The notes under the pieces were generated by a model. It saw only the letters and a list, made by a program, of their open reading frames with translations, did no database searches and was not told the origin of the DNA. From Palsa-504 sp963847965 (lineage in GTDB: Bacteria; Actinomycetota; Actinomycetes; Streptosporangiales; Streptosporangiaceae), in the NCBI GenBank assembly GCA_963847965.1, contig CAWKCG010000006.1, positions 124,001-188,000 of the forward strand: a stretch of 64,000 nucleotides of DNA, in the 5' to 3' direction. How positions within the stretch are numbered: the first letter of the stretch is position 1; each line of letters opens with the position of its first letter. Positions 24,027 through 32,582 of this stretch are shown here, in pieces. Made by a program: the position numbers and the translations under genes.

Positions 24027-25580
24027 ATGGATTCGGTCAAACATGCCCCGCCTCCCGGACGGGGCCTGCACGGCGCGCTGATGGTGGCCGGGACCGGGTC
24101 CGACGCGGGCAAGAGCGTGCTGGTCGCGGGGCTGTGCCGGTGGCTGGCCCGGCAAGGCGTGGCGGTGGCGCCGTTCAAGGCGCAGAACATGTCGCTGAAC
24201 TCCTTCGTGACGCCCGAAGGCGCGGAGATCGGGCGCGCCCAGGCCATGCAGGCGGCCGCGGCGGGGATCGAGCCGACCGCGGACATGAACCCGGTGCTGC
24301 TGAAGCCGGGCAGCGACCGGCGCAGCCAGGTCGTCGTGCTCGGGCGCGCCGAGACCGAGGCCGACGCGGTGGGCTACCGCGCGCACGCGCCGCGGCTCCG
24401 GCAGGTCGCGCTGGAGAGCCTGGCCCGGCTGCGCGCCCGCTACGACGTGGTGATCTGCGAGGGCGCGGGCAGCCCGGCCGAGATCAACCTGCGCGACTCC
24501 GACGTGGCCAACATGAGCCTGGCCCGGGCGGCCGGCCTGCCGGTCATCGTCGTCGGGGACATCGACCGGGGCGGGGTGTTCGCGGCCATGTACGGGACGC
24601 TCGCGCTCCTGCCGCCGGAAGACCAGGCGCTCGTCTCGGGCTGGGTGATCAACAAGTTCCGCGGCGCCGCCGAGCTGCTGGACAGCGGGCTGGCCGCGCT
24701 CCGCCGGCTGACCGGCAGGCCGGTGTACGGCGTCCTGCCCTGGCGGGAAGGCCTATGGCTCGACGCCGAGGATTCGCTGGCCCTCGGCCACGGGGGAGTG
24801 GGGGTGGAGCGGGACGGGCACCACGGCTCGTTCGGCCAGAAGGATGTTCTGCGTGTCACGGTGGTGCGGTTGCCGCGCATCAGTAACTTCACCGACGTGG
24901 ACGCGCTCGCCGCCGAGCCGGGCGTCCTGGTCAGGTTCGCGGACCACCCGGCCGGGCTGGCCGACGCGGACCTGGTCATCGTGCCCGGATCCCGGGCCAC
25001 GGTGGCCGACCTGGCCTGGCTGCGGGAGCGCGGGCTGGCCAGCGCGATCGTCGAGCGCGCCCGCCGCGGCGGGCCGGTGCTCGGCATCTGCGGCGGCTAC
25101 CAGATGCTGGCCGGGCAGATCGATGACCCGGTGGAATCGGGGCAGGGCCGCGTCGACGGGCTCGGGGTGCTGCCGGTCCGGGTCACGTTCGGGGCGGCCA
25201 AGCGGCTCGGCCGCCCGGCCGGGCGGGCGCTCGGCGCGCCGGTCGCCGGGTACGAGATCCACCACGGCGTCGCCGAGGTCACCGACCCGGCGGCCGAGCC
25301 GTTCCTCGACGGGTGCCGGCGCGGCGCCGCGTGGGGGACGAGCTGGCACGGCGTGCTGGAGAACGACGAGTTCAGGCGAGCGTTCCTGGCCGAGGTGGCG
25401 GCGCTGGCCGGCCGGGACTTCGCGCCCGCGCCCGACACCGATTTCGCCGCGGTGCGGCAGGCGCGGCTGGACGCCCTCGGCGACCTGGTGGCCGGCCACC
25501 TGGACACGCCCGCGCTGCTACGGCTGATCGAGGACGGGCCCCCGCCGGGCCTGCCGACGCTCCTCACCAGCATCCGTTGA
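24027..25580 (+). CDS. cobQ: cobyric acid synthase CobQ/CbiP
   Basis: A 517-residue enzyme from ATG 24027. The N-terminal dethiobiotin-synthetase-like domain holds GTGSDAGKSVLVAGLCRWLA, PFKAQNMSLNSFVTPEGAEI, GRAQAMQAAAAGIEP and GDIDRGGVFAAMYGTL. The C-terminal class I glutamine amidotransferase domain has GGPVLGICGGYQMLAG with the nucleophile Cys, and a late SWHG with the catalytic His. The enzyme amidates four side chains of adenosyl-cobyrinic diamide using glutamine and ATP. Together with cobD it forms the late corrin stage. No cobalamin riboswitch was recognised in the short upstream gap. Confidence 0.95.
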   Translation: MDSVKHAPPPGRGLHGALMVAGTGSDAGKSVLVAGLCRWLARQGVAVAPFKAQNMSLNSFVTPEGAEIGRAQAMQAAAAGIEPTADMNPVLLKPGSDRRSQVVVLGRAETEADAVGYRAHAPRLRQVALESLARLRARYDVVICEGAGSPAEINLRDSDVANMSLARAAGLPVIVVGDIDRGGVFAAMYGTLALLPPEDQALVSGWVINKFRGAAELLDSGLAALRRLTGRPVYGVLPWREGLWLDAEDSLALGHGGVGVERDGHHGSFGQKDVLRVTVVRLPRISNFTDVDALAAEPGVLVRFADHPAGLADADLVIVPGSRATVADLAWLRERGLASAIVERARRGGPVLGICGGYQMLAGQIDDPVESGQGRVDGLGVLPVRVTFGAAKRLGRPAGRALGAPVAGYEIHHGVAEVTDPAAEPFLDGCRRGAAWGTSWHGVLENDEFRRAFLAEVAALAGRDFAPAPDTDFAAVRQARLDALGDLVAGHLDTPALLRLIEDGPPPGLPTLLTSIR

Positions 25581-25657
25581 CCGCGAGTGCCGCCACGCTC
25601 TAGGGTGCGCGTTAAGAACGCTCGTTCGGAATGCGAACCCGACCACTGGAGGTCGTC

Positions 25658-26470
25658 ATGAGCGAATGGGACGTGACCGATTACGCCGCCAAGGACAACC
25701 TGCTCGCAGTTCTGCGGGAGGAAGCCGATGCGCTGTTCGAGATGGCGGAGAACGGTCCGTGGACCGCTACCACCGCCTGCCCGCGGTGGGAGGCCAGGGA
25801 CATCGTCGGCCACCTGATCGACGTGACCGAGAGTTACTTCGTCGGTTTCGACGCAGCCCGTTCCGGGACCGCGGTCGCCGACGCGCTGGGCCTGAAGGTC
25901 ATGCAGGAGCGCCTCGACGAGGGCGCCAAGGAGCATCGCGGCCTGGACCAGGCCGAGGCGGTCGCCAGGCTCCGCTCGGACTTCGCGAAGATGATGGAGA
26001 TCTGCGAGGCGCTGACCGCGGACGAGTGGGGCGGGCTGCAGGTCGGGCACAAGTACATGGGGCCGCTGCCCGCCTTCATCTACCCGGCGTTCCAGCTCAT
26101 GGACTACGGCGTGCACGGCTGGGACATCCGCCAGGGCACCGGCCGGGCGCACGCGCTGAGCGGCGACACCGCGGACCTGCTCGCGCCGCTGATGTTCATC
26201 CTGTGGCAGGTCACCGCGGAGGTCCCGGCGGACATGGAGCCCTACTCGGTCGGCATCCGTGTGTCGGGGCGCAACGCCGGGGACTATAAGGTCAGCATCA
26301 GCGGCGAGGGCCTGAGCTACGCTCAGGAGGACTTGTCCGGCCAGCCCGCCGTGATCGACTTCGATGCGGGGAGCCTGGTGCTGACCGCGTTTGGCCGGGT
26401 GAACGCGGGAACAATCAGGGGCGACCGGGCGGTGGCCGACCAGTTCCTCAACTCGTTCTTCCGGATCTAA
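25658..26470 (+). CDS. mycothiol-dependent maleylpyruvate-isomerase-like (DinB) protein
   Basis: A 270-residue protein starting MSEWDVTDYAAKDN; ATG 25658 has GGAGG at 25648-25652. The DinB-like four-helix domain is recognised by CPRWEARDIVGHLIDVTESY, with the metal His in VGHL, and by LMDYGVHGWDIRQGTGR, with the second His pair (HGWD). The C-terminal part (YKVSISGEGLSYAQ, SLVLTAFGRVNAG) is an SCP2-like lipid/sterol-binding domain. Family members use mycothiol as thiol in isomerisation or detoxification. It is followed 14 nt later by a VOC gene. Confidence 0.82.
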   Translation: MSEWDVTDYAAKDNLLAVLREEADALFEMAENGPWTATTACPRWEARDIVGHLIDVTESYFVGFDAARSGTAVADALGLKVMQERLDEGAKEHRGLDQAEAVARLRSDFAKMMEICEALTADEWGGLQVGHKYMGPLPAFIYPAFQLMDYGVHGWDIRQGTGRAHALSGDTADLLAPLMFILWQVTAEVPADMEPYSVGIRVSGRNAGDYKVSISGEGLSYAQEDLSGQPAVIDFDAGSLVLTAFGRVNAGTIRGDRAVADQFLNSFFRI

Positions 26471-26484
26471 GGGGCGCCTAGCCT

Positions 26485-26967
26485 ATGGACCTCGTTGCCA
26501 TCGAGGCGGAGCGTGCGCGGCTGCACGCCGAATACATCAGGACCGACCGGCCGCCGAGCAGCGCGCGTGGCATCCATCACACCGCGCTGCTCAGCTCCGA
26601 CGTCGAGCGGACCATCCGGTTCTACCAGGGGGTCCTCGAGTTCCCGCTGACCGAGATCATCGAGAACCGGGACTACCGCGGGTCCAGTCACTTCTTTTTT
26701 GACGTCGGTCACGGCAACCTGCTGGCCTTCTTCGACTTCCCGGGCCTGGACCTCGGCCCCTACGCCGAAGTCCTCGGCGGCCTGCACCACATCGCGATCT
26801 CGGTGGCACCGGAGAAGTGGGCCGCCCTGCGCGAGAACCTGGCCGCGGCCGGAGTCCCCTACCAGGAGGAAAGCGGAACCTCGCTGTACTTCCGCGACCC
26901 CGACGGCGCCCGCCTGGAACTCATCGCCGACCCCCTCGGCGAGATGTACGGCACCCACGTCCTGTGA
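26485..26967 (+). CDS. VOC-superfamily (glyoxalase/bleomycin-resistance) metalloenzyme
   Basis: A 160-residue protein with two betaalphabeta modules. Metal ligands appear as HHTALLSSDVERTIRFYQG, ending strand FFFDVGHGNLLAFFDFP, then GGLHHIAISVAPEKW and PDGARLELIADP with the final Glu. This is the fold of glyoxalase I, extradiol dioxygenases and epoxide-modifying enzymes. The neighbour is a mycothiol-type DinB protein, hinting at a thiol-dependent detoxification. Substrate unknown. A long hairpin starts 11 nt after the stop. Confidence 0.83.
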   Translation: MDLVAIEAERARLHAEYIRTDRPPSSARGIHHTALLSSDVERTIRFYQGVLEFPLTEIIENRDYRGSSHFFFDVGHGNLLAFFDFPGLDLGPYAEVLGGLHHIAISVAPEKWAALRENLAAAGVPYQEESGTSLYFRDPDGARLELIADPLGEMYGTHVL

Positions 26968-26977
26968 GAACGCAACC

Positions 26978-27029
26978 GTGATCACGAAGGATCTTGTACT
27001 CGCTGCGGTACCAGATCCTTCGTGATCAT
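26978..27029. terminator. long inverted repeat between VOC gene and ADP-ribosylglycohydrolase
   Basis: GTGATCACGAAGGATCT (26978-26994) pairs with AGATCCTTCGTGATCA (27013-27028), plus an inner tgtac/gtacc partial match, around an about 8-nt loop. No T-run follows. It begins just after the VOC stop and covers the GTG/ATG start region of the next gene, so it may terminate one transcript or fold over the start of the next. Confidence 0.65.
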
Positions 27030-28035
27030 GAAAACCCCTTCGCGCGCCCGGGGTGCCTTGTACGGGCTGGCCATCGGGGACGCGCTGGGCATGCCGACCC
27101 AGATGCTGTCCCGCCCGGAGATCGTGTCGCGGTGGGGCGCGCTCCTGACCGGCTTCGAGCCCGCGCCCCCCGCCCACCCGATCGCCGCGGGCCTGCCCGC
27201 GGGATCGGTCACCGACGACACCGAGCAGGCGGTCCTGCTCGGCAGGCTCCTGGTCGAAGGGCACGGCACGATCGACCCCCGCGACCTGGCCGGAGCCCTG
27301 GTCCGCTGGGAGATCGAGATGGCCGAACGCGGCTCGCTTGACCTCCTCGGCCCCTCCACCAAGCGCGCCGTCACCGCGGTCCTGGAGGGTATCCCCCTGG
27401 AGGAAGCAGGCGCGTCCGGCGCCACCAACGGCGCCGCGATGCGCATCGCCCCCGTCGGCATCGCGGTCCCCGTGGACCTTGGCTTGTCGGCCCTCGTCGA
27501 CCACGTTGAAGCGGCGAGCCGCGTCACGCACCACACCGGCATCGCCCTGGCGGGCGCCGCGGCGGTGGCCGCGGCGGTGAGCGCGGGCCTGTCCGGGGCC
27601 GGGATCGCCGAGGCTACCGCGGTGGCGGTGCAGGCCGCGCGGATCGGGGCGGGGCGCGGCCACTGGGTGGCGGGCGCCGACGTCGCGGCGCGCATCGAAT
27701 GGGCGGTGAGCCTGGTCACGGGCCGGGATCCCCCCGGAGCCGCCGAGCTGATCTACACGCTGGTCGGCACCAGCCTGGCCACCCAGGAGTCCGTGCCCGC
27801 CGCGTTCGCGGTGCTGTCCGCCGTCCCCGAAGACCCGTGGCAGGCCTGCCTGCTGGCCGCCTCGCTCGGCGGCGACTGCGACACGATCGCGGCGATGGCC
27901 GGCGCGATCGCCGGCGCCTGCGCAGGCGTCGATGCCTTCCCGCCCGAGGCGATCGCCGTCATCGACGCGCACCGCCTCGGGCTGGCCCGGCTGGCCGATG
28001 ACCTGTGCGCGCTGCGCGCCCGGATCGCGAGGTGA
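27028..28035 (+). CDS. ADP-ribosylglycohydrolase (DraG-like) family protein
   Basis: About 335 residues starting MKTPSRARGALYGLAIGDAL. Metal-binding motifs are GSVTDDTEQAVLLGRLL (SVTDDTE), GASGATNGAAMRIAPVGIA, and the C-terminal GGDCDTIAAMAGAIAGA. The family removes ADP-ribose from arginine or hydrolyses O-acetyl-ADP-ribose and other ADP-ribosides. The ATG lies within the hairpin at 26978-27029, with GTG 27022 as alternative; no ribosome site is seen, so the transcript may be leaderless. PfkB-kinase gene follows 2 nt downstream, suggesting a joint ribosyl-salvage pathway. Confidence 0.9.
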   Translation: MKTPSRARGALYGLAIGDALGMPTQMLSRPEIVSRWGALLTGFEPAPPAHPIAAGLPAGSVTDDTEQAVLLGRLLVEGHGTIDPRDLAGALVRWEIEMAERGSLDLLGPSTKRAVTAVLEGIPLEEAGASGATNGAAMRIAPVGIAVPVDLGLSALVDHVEAASRVTHHTGIALAGAAAVAAAVSAGLSGAGIAEATAVAVQAARIGAGRGHWVAGADVAARIEWAVSLVTGRDPPGAAELIYTLVGTSLATQESVPAAFAVLSAVPEDPWQACLLAASLGGDCDTIAAMAGAIAGACAGVDAFPPEAIAVIDAHRLGLARLADDLCALRARIAR

Positions 28036-28037
28036 CC

Positions 28038-29015
28038 ATGAACCAGCCGATCAGCCGGCTCGTCTTCGCGGGCGAGGCGATCGTCGACCTGCTCATGTGG
28101 GTGCCCGCGCTGCCCGAACGCGGCGGTGACATGCTGGCGGGATCGTCGGCCATCCAGGTGGGCGGTGGCTTCAACATCATGGCCGCCGCCGCCAGGCAGG
28201 GCCTGCGCGTGGTCTACGCCGGAGGTCACGGCACCGGGCCGTGGGGCGACTTGGTCCGCGACGCCTTGGACGCCGAGGGCATCGCCGTCCTGCGCCCCGC
28301 GGACCCGGACGCGGACACCGGTTTCGACGTGGCCCTGGTCGAGGCCGGCGGCGAGCGGACGTTCGTCACCAGCCTGGGCGCCGAGACGCTGCGCGGGCCC
28401 GGTTCGTGGGACATGGTGCGGGTCCGGGGCGGCGACGCCGTCTACGTGTCCGGCTACGGGCTGGTCCCGCCGGGGTCGGGCCCGCTGCTGGGGGCCTGGG
28501 CCGCCGCCCTTCCGCCCGGCGTGCTGCTGTTCCTCGACCCCGGCCCGCTGGTCGCCGATATTCCCGAGGCGGTCCTGGAACCGGTGCTGAGCCGCTGCGA
28601 CTGGTGCAGCTGCAACCAGCGCGAAGCCGGCCTGCTCACCGGGGCCGCCGACCCGGTTGAGGCGGCCCGCCTGCTGGCCAGGCGGACCGGGCTGGCGGGC
28701 GTCATCGTCCGGGCCGGGCGCGACGGCTGCGTCCTCGCGCTGCGCGTGGCAGGCCCCGCGAACGCCTCCGGCGTGTCGCTCACCCTCATCCCCGCGCCCG
28801 CCGTCGTGGCGGTGGACACCACGGGCGCGGGGGACGCCCACTCCGGCGTGTTCCTGGCCGGGATCGCCGCCGGGCTGACCCCCGCCGACGCCGCCGGGCG
28901 CGCGAACGCGGCGGCCGCGCTGGCCGTCACCCGCACCGGGCCCGCGGTGTCACCGACCCTGGCCGAGCTCGACCAGTTCCTCGCCGCGACCGGGCGCTTC
29001 CGGCCTACAGCTTGA
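28038..29015 (+). CDS. PfkB-family carbohydrate/nucleoside kinase
   Basis: A 325-residue kinase starting MNQPISRLVFAGEAIVDLLM. N-terminal signature VGGGFNIMAAAARQGLRVVY binds sugar, and the C-terminal signature VAVDTTGAGDAHSGVFLAGI carries the catalytic Asp (GAGD). These are the two PfkB motifs. The family phosphorylates ribose, fructose, adenosine and related sugars or nucleosides. It starts 2 nt after the ADP-ribosylglycohydrolase stop, so the two are likely one operon: hydrolysis then phosphorylation of released ribose-type product (inference). A nucleoside hydrolase lies at 37288. Its 3' end overlaps the convergent sigma-like gene by 11 nt. Confidence 0.9.
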   Translation: MNQPISRLVFAGEAIVDLLMWVPALPERGGDMLAGSSAIQVGGGFNIMAAAARQGLRVVYAGGHGTGPWGDLVRDALDAEGIAVLRPADPDADTGFDVALVEAGGERTFVTSLGAETLRGPGSWDMVRVRGGDAVYVSGYGLVPPGSGPLLGAWAAALPPGVLLFLDPGPLVADIPEAVLEPVLSRCDWCSCNQREAGLLTGAADPVEAARLLARRTGLAGVIVRAGRDGCVLALRVAGPANASGVSLTLIPAPAVVAVDTTGAGDAHSGVFLAGIAAGLTPADAAGRANAAAALAVTRTGPAVSPTLAELDQFLAATGRFRPTA

Positions 29016-30165
29016 TGGTGAGCACGATCCTGATGCCCACGTTGCCCGGGTCCGCGACCAGCCTGGTAGTGAACGAGACCAGGCTCTTCACGGTCACGGT
29101 CACCAGCACCCAGGAACCGCCGGCCTTCAGGTAACCGGAGGCAGGGGACACGGTCACCTTGGTGGCGACCGCGGCCGGGACGTGGATGACCCAGTGCACC
29201 GGGCCGCCCACGGCGAACAGGTCGAAGGTCCCGGTCACCCCCACCCCTTTGGTCGACGTCAGGATCAGCTCGCTCGGTTCCGCGATCAGCGTCCCCGCGG
29301 TCTGCGAGGGCGAGGGGGAGGGCGAGGGCGAGGGCGAGGGCGAGGGCGAGGGGGAGGGCGACGCGGACGACGAATGCGGTGCCGGCCTGGTGGGCGCGGG
29401 CTTTGCCGTCGTCGCGGGCGAACTGGTCGTGGGCGCGTCTCCCGGCGTCGAGACCTTACCCGCCGCCGCGGCCTTATGGCTCGGTGACGATCGCGCGCCC
29501 GCCGGGCTCGAGGCCGCGCCCGAGATGGTCCCCGTGCTGCCGGCGCCAAGCGCGATGTTCGTAGTCGGGGACCCGTGCGAACCGCCCGCCGTCAGCATCG
29601 CGACGATCCCGCCCGCCACCACCGCGGCGGCGACCGCGGCCAGCCCGGCCGCCACCCGGGGATGCCGCCTGACCTGGTACCACCACCGGGGCCCTGGCGG
29701 GATGATCGGCTGCGGGAAACCGGTCCAGCCGAACGGTCCCGCGCGGTGCGCCACGCTCGCCCGGTAGGCACGCCCGGCCGGCGTGTCGTCGGTGCAGGCC
29801 TTCAGCACCCGCTCCCGGAGCGCCGGGGGAAGGGCGACTTCCGGCATCGGCCCGGGTTCTGCCCTCCCGGCGATCCTGGAGGCGGCGCCCGCGCCGGCTT
29901 CGCTCGCGAGCTGGCGCAGGCATTCGTTCCGCGCGACCGCGTGCAGCCAGGAGCGGAGCTTGTCCGGGTCGCGGAGCCCCTCGAGCTTGGCAGCGGCGAC
30001 GATGAAGGTGTCCTGCACGGCGCCGGCCGCGTGACCCATCGGATCAGGGTCGGGGAGCATGAACCGGCAGTAGGTGTACAGCGGCGCCGCGTAACGGTCG
30101 TACGCTTCGCCGAGCCCTCCCGGGTCACCTGCGACGATGGCCGCGACCACCTCACGGTCCTGCAT
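29005..30165 (-). CDS. membrane-tethered sigma-70-like protein with Ser-Pro spacer and extracellular domain
   Basis: A 386-residue protein. The N-terminus (MQDREVVAAIVAGDPGGLGE, AYDRYAAPLYTYCRFML, DPDKLRSWLHAVARNECLRQ) is an ECF sigma region 2-like domain. Residues about 112-165 link to a membrane span near 169-191 (VAAGLAAVAAAVVAGGIVAM). A Ser/Thr/Pro-rich region follows, with about 10 SP dipeptides encoded by a GC-rich hexamer array, then a C-terminal beta-rich domain. No region 4 is evident, so promoter recognition is doubtful. It may be a regulated membrane protein built from a sigma-like domain. Confidence 0.72.
   Translation of the reverse strand: MQDREVVAAIVAGDPGGLGEAYDRYAAPLYTYCRFMLPDPDPMGHAAGAVQDTFIVAAAKLEGLRDPDKLRSWLHAVARNECLRQLASEAGAGAASRIAGRAEPGPMPEVALPPALRERVLKACTDDTPAGRAYRASVAHRAGPFGWTGFPQPIIPPGPRWWYQVRRHPRVAAGLAAVAAAVVAGGIVAMLTAGGSHGSPTTNIALGAGSTGTISGAASSPAGARSSPSHKAAAAGKVSTPGDAPTTSSPATTAKPAPTRPAPHSSSASPSPSPSPSPSPSPSPSPSQTAGTLIAEPSELILTSTKGVGVTGTFDLFAVGGPVHWVIHVPAAVATKVTVSPASGYLKAGGSWVLVTVTVKSLVSFTTRLVADPGNVGIRIVLTIKL
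29305..29360. repeat. hexanucleotide array encoding Ser-Pro repeats
   Basis: About nine near-perfect copies of gagggc on the plus strand, with ggggag variants, lie inside the sigma-like gene and encode the alternating Ser-Pro spacer on the minus strand. Copy number could vary by slippage in multiples of 6 nt, changing spacer length without a frame shift. Confidence 0.85.
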
Positions 30166-30269
30166 GCGCCTACCGTAGTTGTCCGGCGCATCCGGCTCAG
30201 TAAGAACGACATAACCAGATAGTGGAAAAATCGCGCCGAGTCGGTCGAGGGTTACCCGACGGTCCGCGA

Positions 30270-31796
30270 TCAGTTGTAGGCGGGGTCCGGACCCTGATAC
30301 CCGTCGTCGGGGCCGGGTTCGGTCTGGAGCGTGCCGAGGTGGGCCGGAGGATGGAACGGGATCCAGACCTGCACGCTGGTGCCGGCCCCCACCGCGGACT
30401 TGAGCATGGCGTGACCGCCGTGCGCGGCGGCGATCGCCTGCACGATCGATAGGCCGAGCCCGCTGCCGTGGTCGTTGCTGCCGTTGTGCCCGCCGCGGTA
30501 GAAGCGGTCGAACGCTCGGGCCGCGGCTTCGGAATCCATGCCCGGCCCCGCGTCCGTCACCTCGAGCAGCGCGCCCTGGCCGGCCGCCGACAGGCGGACG
30601 GCGACCGGGGTGTCCGGCGAGGTGTGCTCGCGGACATTGCCGAGCAGGTTGGCCAGCACCTGCCTGATCCGCGGCTCGTCCGCGACCACCACCAGGCTGG
30701 CCGGCGTCCTGGCGCTGACCGGCCGCTCCGGCTCGACGGCCTGGGCGTCCTCGACCGCGTCCCTCACCAGCCCGGCCAGGTCGGTCTCGGTCAGGTCGAG
30801 CGAAGACTGGCGGTCCAGCCTGGCCAGCTCGAGCAGCTCCGCGACCAGGCTGGACATCCGGTCCGCCTCCTGCTCGATGCGGCGCATGGCGTTCGGCAGC
30901 CGGTCGGGACCGAGCGCACCCTGGCGGTACAGCTCCGCGTACCCCCGGATGGTGGTCAGCGGCGTGCGCAGCTCGTGCGAGGCGTCCGCGGCGAACTGGC
31001 GCACCTTCTGCTCGGACGCCCACCTGGCCCGGAACGCCTGCTGGATCCGGTCCAGCATCGTGTTGATGGCCGCGGCCAGCCGCCCCGCCTCGGCGTGGTC
31101 GCCGGGGTCCGGCATCCGGGCCGTCAGGTCCCCCCGGCTGGTGATCATGTCGGCGGTGCTCGCCATCCGGTCCAGCGGCGCCAGGCCCCGGCTGATCAGC
31201 CATCGGCCGCCCAGCGCGAGCAGCGCGAGCAGGATCGCCCCGGTGATCAGCTCGACGATGATCAGGCCGCGGTCCTCACTGCCCACGGCGCTGTCCGGGC
31301 GCGCGATGACCAGAACGCTCTCCCCGGGGGGGACCAGCCCGCCGCTGTGCAGTGCCTCCTTGGCCGTGACGACCCGCCAGACCGCGGTCATGGCCGGCCC
31401 GTCCGGCGGGGAGATGCCGAACAGCGTCTGAGCCGGGTGCTGGCTGGCGCTGAAGTACACCCGTAGCTGCCCGGTGCTGAGCAGGTTGGCGAGGAACGCA
31501 TGCAGCGCCGACGAAGCCGTCGACGACTGGGAGAGCACGCCCACCGAACGCGACGGCACGTTAACGTAATCGACCGCGTAGCCGCCCTGAAGGCCCGCCA
31601 CCGCGCTCAGCTTGATGTGGGTGCTCAGCGCGAGCTCGTTGTCGAACTGGCTCTGGTCGTAGTTGCCCAGGGCGATGGTGGTAACCACGCCCATGACCAC
31701 GAGGAACAGGGCGGTAATCGTGATGAGCCCGGCCAGCAGCCGGGACCGCAGCGAGAGCCTGCCGCGCCCCGTGGTCCGCAGGCGCGAGGACGTCAT
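30270..31796 (-). CDS. sensor histidine kinase
   Basis: A 508-residue membrane kinase: N-terminal span (LLAGLITITALFLVVMGVVT), about 140-residue extracytoplasmic sensor, second span (LITGAILLALLALGGRWLIS), HAMP domain (APLDRMASTADMITSRGDL), DHp box FAADASHELRTPLTTIRGYA with H274 as phospho-acceptor, and HATPase with N box QVLANLLGNVREH, DAGPGMD and GSGLGLSIV. Overlaps the upstream response-regulator gene by 4 nt (ATGA, 31793-31796). Adjacent genes encode anchored proteins that may be under its control. Signal unknown. Confidence 0.94.
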   Translation of the reverse strand: MTSSRLRTTGRGRLSLRSRLLAGLITITALFLVVMGVVTTIALGNYDQSQFDNELALSTHIKLSAVAGLQGGYAVDYVNVPSRSVGVLSQSSTASSALHAFLANLLSTGQLRVYFSASQHPAQTLFGISPPDGPAMTAVWRVVTAKEALHSGGLVPPGESVLVIARPDSAVGSEDRGLIIVELITGAILLALLALGGRWLISRGLAPLDRMASTADMITSRGDLTARMPDPGDHAEAGRLAAAINTMLDRIQQAFRARWASEQKVRQFAADASHELRTPLTTIRGYAELYRQGALGPDRLPNAMRRIEQEADRMSSLVAELLELARLDRQSSLDLTETDLAGLVRDAVEDAQAVEPERPVSARTPASLVVVADEPRIRQVLANLLGNVREHTSPDTPVAVRLSAAGQGALLEVTDAGPGMDSEAAARAFDRFYRGGHNGSNDHGSGLGLSIVQAIAAAHGGHAMLKSAVGAGTSVQVWIPFHPPAHLGTLQTEPGPDDGYQGPDPAYN

Positions 31797-32530
31797 CTGG
31801 ACACGCGCTCGGCTTCCGGCGGCGGGCGCAGGCTATACCCGACGCCGCGCTGGGTGTGGATCAGCGGCGGCCCGAGCGGGTCGAGCTTGCGGCGCAGGTA
31901 GCTCACGTAGGTCTCCACGACCTGCGACTGGCCGGCGAACTCCCAGCCCCAGACGTTCTCGAGCAGCTGCTGCCTGGTGAGCATCCGCCCCTGGTTCCGC
32001 ATCAGGTACGCCAGCAGCCGGAACTCCGTCGGCGACAGCTCCACCGGGGTTCCCGCGCGGCGCACGACCCAGTGCTCCTCGTCCAGTTCCAGGTCGCCTA
32101 CGGCCAGCATGGCGCCCCCGCTGCCCTGGCCGTCGCCGTCGGGCGTGCGCGTGGTCCGGCGCAGGACGGCCCTGACCCGCGCCACCAGCGCCTCGACGGA
32201 GAAGGGCTTGGTGACGTAGTCGTCGCCGCCGAGGGTGAGCCCGCGGATCGTGTCGGAGGTGGTGTCCCGCGCGGTCAGGAAGATGACGGGCACGTCGTTG
32301 CCGTCCGACCGGAGCGCCCGGCAGACCTCGAAGCCGTCCATGTCGGGCAGCATCACGTCGAGGATCATCAGGTCGGGTTCGTAGGTCTCCGCCTGGTGCA
32401 GCGCGTCCTTGCCGCTGGCGCTGACCGAGACCGCGCAGCCGTGGAACTTCAGCGCGACCTCGACGAGCTCACGAATGTTCGGCTCGTCGTCGACGACGAG
32501 CACCTTGGGGATACGGTCACCGTCTGCCAT
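31793..32530 (-). CDS. OmpR/PhoB-family response regulator
   Basis: A 245-residue regulator. Receiver domain: VVDDEPNIRELVEVALKFHG, acidic D-D pair, phospho-acceptor D58 in LMILDVMLPDMDGFEV, switch residue in FLTARDTTSDTIRGL, and KPFSVEALVARVRA. The DNA-binding winged helix ends with LLENVWGWEFAGQSQVVETY, SYLRRKLDPLGPPLIHTQRG, VGYSLRPP. It is coupled to the histidine kinase by an ATGA overlap. Its target genes are not determined; an anchored protein lies upstream in the same direction. Confidence 0.95.
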   Translation of the reverse strand: MADGDRIPKVLVVDDEPNIRELVEVALKFHGCAVSVSASGKDALHQAETYEPDLMILDVMLPDMDGFEVCRALRSDGNDVPVIFLTARDTTSDTIRGLTLGGDDYVTKPFSVEALVARVRAVLRRTTRTPDGDGQGSGGAMLAVGDLELDEEHWVVRRAGTPVELSPTEFRLLAYLMRNQGRMLTRQQLLENVWGWEFAGQSQVVETYVSYLRRKLDPLGPPLIHTQRGVGYSLRPPPEAERVSR

Positions 32531-32582
32531 GGCGTCTCACGTTTCATTGTGCAGCATAGGAAGAGTTGGGATGTGTGCCCCG

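Noticed and set aside
30468..31466. 332-codon plus-strand frame in the histidine-kinase region
   Set aside because: Composition is biased to Arg, Gly and Pro, and the minus strand encodes a full kinase with all motifs. A shadow.
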